DNA of 64,000 nucleotides from Nitrospira_E sp052156535. GTDB lineage: Bacteria > Nitrospirota > Nitrospiria > Nitrospirales > UBA8639. The notes below the pieces were generated by a model. That model was not told the origin of the DNA. It saw nothing but the letters and a program-made list of their open reading frames with translations, and ran no database searches. The DNA lies in NCBI RefSeq assembly GCF_052156535.1, contig NZ_JBQKUP010000041.1, positions 310,001-374,000 of the forward strand. The letters run 5' to 3'. Of this stretch, positions 62,501 to 64,000 are shown piece after piece (the stretch's first letter is position 1; every line of letters begins with the position of its first letter). The position numbers were made by a program, and so were the translations under genes.

Positions 62501-63184
62501 ATGATGGGACGGGTCCCTGGCATTCAAAAAATTGTGCTCATGGCGGCTGGAAGTGTGATGCTTGTAGGATTAGGCTGTTCGGCGACTCAGGTTGCCCTGG
62601 AGAAAAAAGACCTGAAGGTCCAGACCAAGATGTCGCAATCTATTTTTTTGGATTTGGATAATCAAATAGAAAAAAGTGCATTTTTGGAAATCAAAAATAC
62701 CTCAGACAAAGAAATTGATTTTGATACCCCGGTGCGAAAGGCCATTGAAAACAGGGGATACAAAATTGTGGATAATGCCAAGGAAGCCGCCTATATTTAT
62801 CAGGTGAATGTGCTGTATGTGGGCGAAGCCGATCCTGCTGCCTTGAGAACCGCGGTCCATGCTGGCTATGGTTCCGCTTGGGGCGGAGGTGCCGTCGGAG
62901 GGGCTGTAGGCTATGGATTGGGTGGAACGGGTCGTTCCGCGGCTCTTGGTGCAGGCATTGGCGGTTTTTTGGTGGGGGCGACGGAATTGGTCACGGGCTC
63001 ATTGACCAAAGATGTGACATTTGCTGTGATGACCGATTTGCAATTAACTGAGAAAACGAGCAAGGGGAAAAAGATTCATCAAGCCCGTGTGGCTTCGACC
63101 GCCGAACAGGTTAATTTAGAATGGGAAGAAACTAAGGATCCCCTGGTGCAAGGGTTGGCCAAATCGTTGGGTGGCCTCCTGTAG
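62501..63184 (+). CDS. traT: TraT-like complement resistance/surface exclusion lipoprotein
   Basis: 227 residues after AAAAAGGAG. Lipoprotein signal ending LVGLGC. Core: VQTKMSQSIFLDLDNQIEKS, FLEIKNTSDKEIDFDTPVRK, AIENRGYKIVDNAKEAAYIY and QVNVLYVGEADPAALRTAVH, then a Gly-rich hydrophobic stretch (GGGAVGGAVGYGLGGTGRSA), all as in TraT. TraT proteins sit in the outer membrane; chromosomal copies occur outside plasmids and their role there is unclear. No conjugation genes adjoin it. An intrinsic terminator follows. Confidence 0.9.
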   Translation: MMGRVPGIQKIVLMAAGSVMLVGLGCSATQVALEKKDLKVQTKMSQSIFLDLDNQIEKSAFLEIKNTSDKEIDFDTPVRKAIENRGYKIVDNAKEAAYIYQVNVLYVGEADPAALRTAVHAGYGSAWGGGAVGGAVGYGLGGTGRSAALGAGIGGFLVGATELVTGSLTKDVTFAVMTDLQLTEKTSKGKKIHQARVASTAEQVNLEWEETKDPLVQGLAKSLGGLL

Positions 63185-63220
63185 TCCAAAGCCCGTGTGC
63201 CGTAAGCCTCATCATCCAGG

Positions 63221-63255
63221 GGGGAAGGTGGAGTTTCTACCTTCCCCAATTTTTT
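63221..63255 (+). terminator. Intrinsic terminator after traT
   Basis: Stem GGGGAAGGT with ACCTTCCCC around GGAGTTTCT, then AATTTTTT. Confidence 0.85.
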
Positions 63256-63424
63256 GGGAAAGATCAACTGTCAGATATTAAAACAGCGGAATAGGAATTT
63301 TGACAATCTCAACCCACGAAGTTGGCAAGCAATCGGTTGATCGAAAAGAATTTTTTTGCTTTCATTCAGAACCTAGACGTTGTCTCCTGTGTCATTCCGG
63401 ATGCTTCAAGAGGAAATACCAACA

Positions 63425-64000
63425 ATGAAACTCACCATTTTCTTCTGTTTGCTGGCTGGGGTTTTTCCCGCTCTGGTGTGGGCTGAAGAATCAACTACTT
63501 CCCATGTCCACCTTTTTCAAACCACGTATCCCGATGGTTCCTCGGAAGAGGGATCCGTCAATGTTGCCATACCGAAAGATTGGATGCGCCTTAATGTTGC
63601 TCCGGACAAGTTAGAGGACAAACGAATGTCTTCCACACCTAAAGACAGCCAAAATGATATGCAGATATTTCTGGATCGCCAGGAGATGATGTACGTCAGG
63701 CATCAGGCCAAAACTTATACTATCATCACCAAGCAACAGATGGAGGCTTTGAAACAATCCAGCCAGAAGATGATGCAGAAATTGGGAGTTAAGCCGGGTT
63801 CCACCCAAGATCAGGGAATGAACAATGTCTTGGGGGATGTCATGAATTCCATCCGGGATCAACAACGGATTAGCCTAGAAAAGGCAATGGAAAATAAAGA
63901 GCTTTCTCCTGAAGAACGCTCTCGATTGGAACAAGCATTGAAAACGCAAACTTCCGGGGGTTCTCCGGGGATCTCCCTGAAAGTCACGAAAACGGGAGAA
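63425..64000 (+). CDS. Secreted protein, 3' end beyond the window
   Basis: The ATG at 63425 starts KLTIFFCFLAGVFPALVWA, a signal peptide, and the mature part begins EESTTSHVHLFQTTYPDGSS. It continues as a largely helical, Gln- and Met-rich protein (QKMMQKLGVKPGSTQDQGMN, LSPEERSRLEQALKTQ) to the window's end without a stop. The layout resembles DUF4412-type periplasmic proteins, but this is a guess from the hydrophilic-strand start. At least 192 residues are present. Confidence 0.7.
   Translation, partial: MKLTIFFCLLAGVFPALVWAEESTTSHVHLFQTTYPDGSSEEGSVNVAIPKDWMRLNVAPDKLEDKRMSSTPKDSQNDMQIFLDRQEMMYVRHQAKTYTIITKQQMEALKQSSQKMMQKLGVKPGSTQDQGMNNVLGDVMNSIRDQQRISLEKAMENKELSPEERSRLEQALKTQTSGGSPGISLKVTKTGE

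Overview
The window looks like a chromosomal segment of a Gram-negative, aerobic, non-proteobacterial organism, most probably a Nitrospira-like member of the Nitrospirota. Pointers are several outer-membrane proteins and lipoproteins, a periplasmic small metal-binding protein of the nitrifier SmbP type, a chromosomal TraT-like lipoprotein, a DUF1326/DUF2182 pair, mid-range GC content judged by eye, and many small genes decayed between dispersed repeats. The taxonomic call is inference from gene content only. I saw no rRNA, tRNA or CRISPR array.

0-12 kb: an envelope and lipid block. It holds a DUF4105 membrane protein, a small periplasmic helical protein, a lipoprotein with an alpha/beta-hydrolase (lipase-like) domain, two DUF3313 lipoproteins, a FadL-type outer-membrane channel and a fatty acid cis/trans isomerase with a haem-c motif. 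Together they suggest uptake, release or remodelling of fatty acids at the outer membrane. 12.4-16.2 kb: tex, whose 3' end is repeated twice beyond an IS110-type element that carries an in-frame stop.

16-36 kb: an accessory region. It has intact VapBC-like, RelBE/YafQ-like and ParDE modules, a possible DUF2283 pair, and two decayed modules (DUF2281/MazF, and Phd with a ParE-like toxin). There is a defective IS200-type tnpA and a GC-rich LysR/MFS pair whose transporter is fused to a second membrane domain. Housekeeping genes (secB, a GIY-YIG protein, rsmJ) lie among three families of dispersed repeats. Family A (about 140-230 bp, ends TGTTGAA/TTCAACA) resembles a MITE. Family B carries a 10-bp hairpin whose arms co-vary between copies. 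Family C is a short REP-like sequence containing GTCATCCTGAG and GAAGGATCTG.

36-41 kb: a copper module with a CopA P-type ATPase, a CopZ chaperone overlapping a 46-residue membrane protein, and a nearby ECF sigma factor ending in a Cys-rich tail like those of CorE-type copper-sensing sigma factors; then deoC.

41-64 kb: mostly ordinary chromosomal genes: aldo/keto reductase, a PAS-like protein, a histone-H1-like basic protein, a four-CBS protein, a zinc alcohol dehydrogenase, SemiSWEET, a translationally coupled SGNH hydrolase/ATP-grasp pair of unknown product, a SulP transporter, DUF1326/DUF2182, glgC, glutathione peroxidase, a DEAD-box helicase, an SmbP-like protein, an FKBP isomerase, a molybdopterin oxidoreductase domain protein and a TraT-like lipoprotein. 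The window ends inside a secreted protein gene.

The best candidates for something undescribed are the family-B structured repeats, the SGNH/ATP-grasp operon, the sigma factor linked to copper genes, and the 12-residue tandem-repeat secreted protein.
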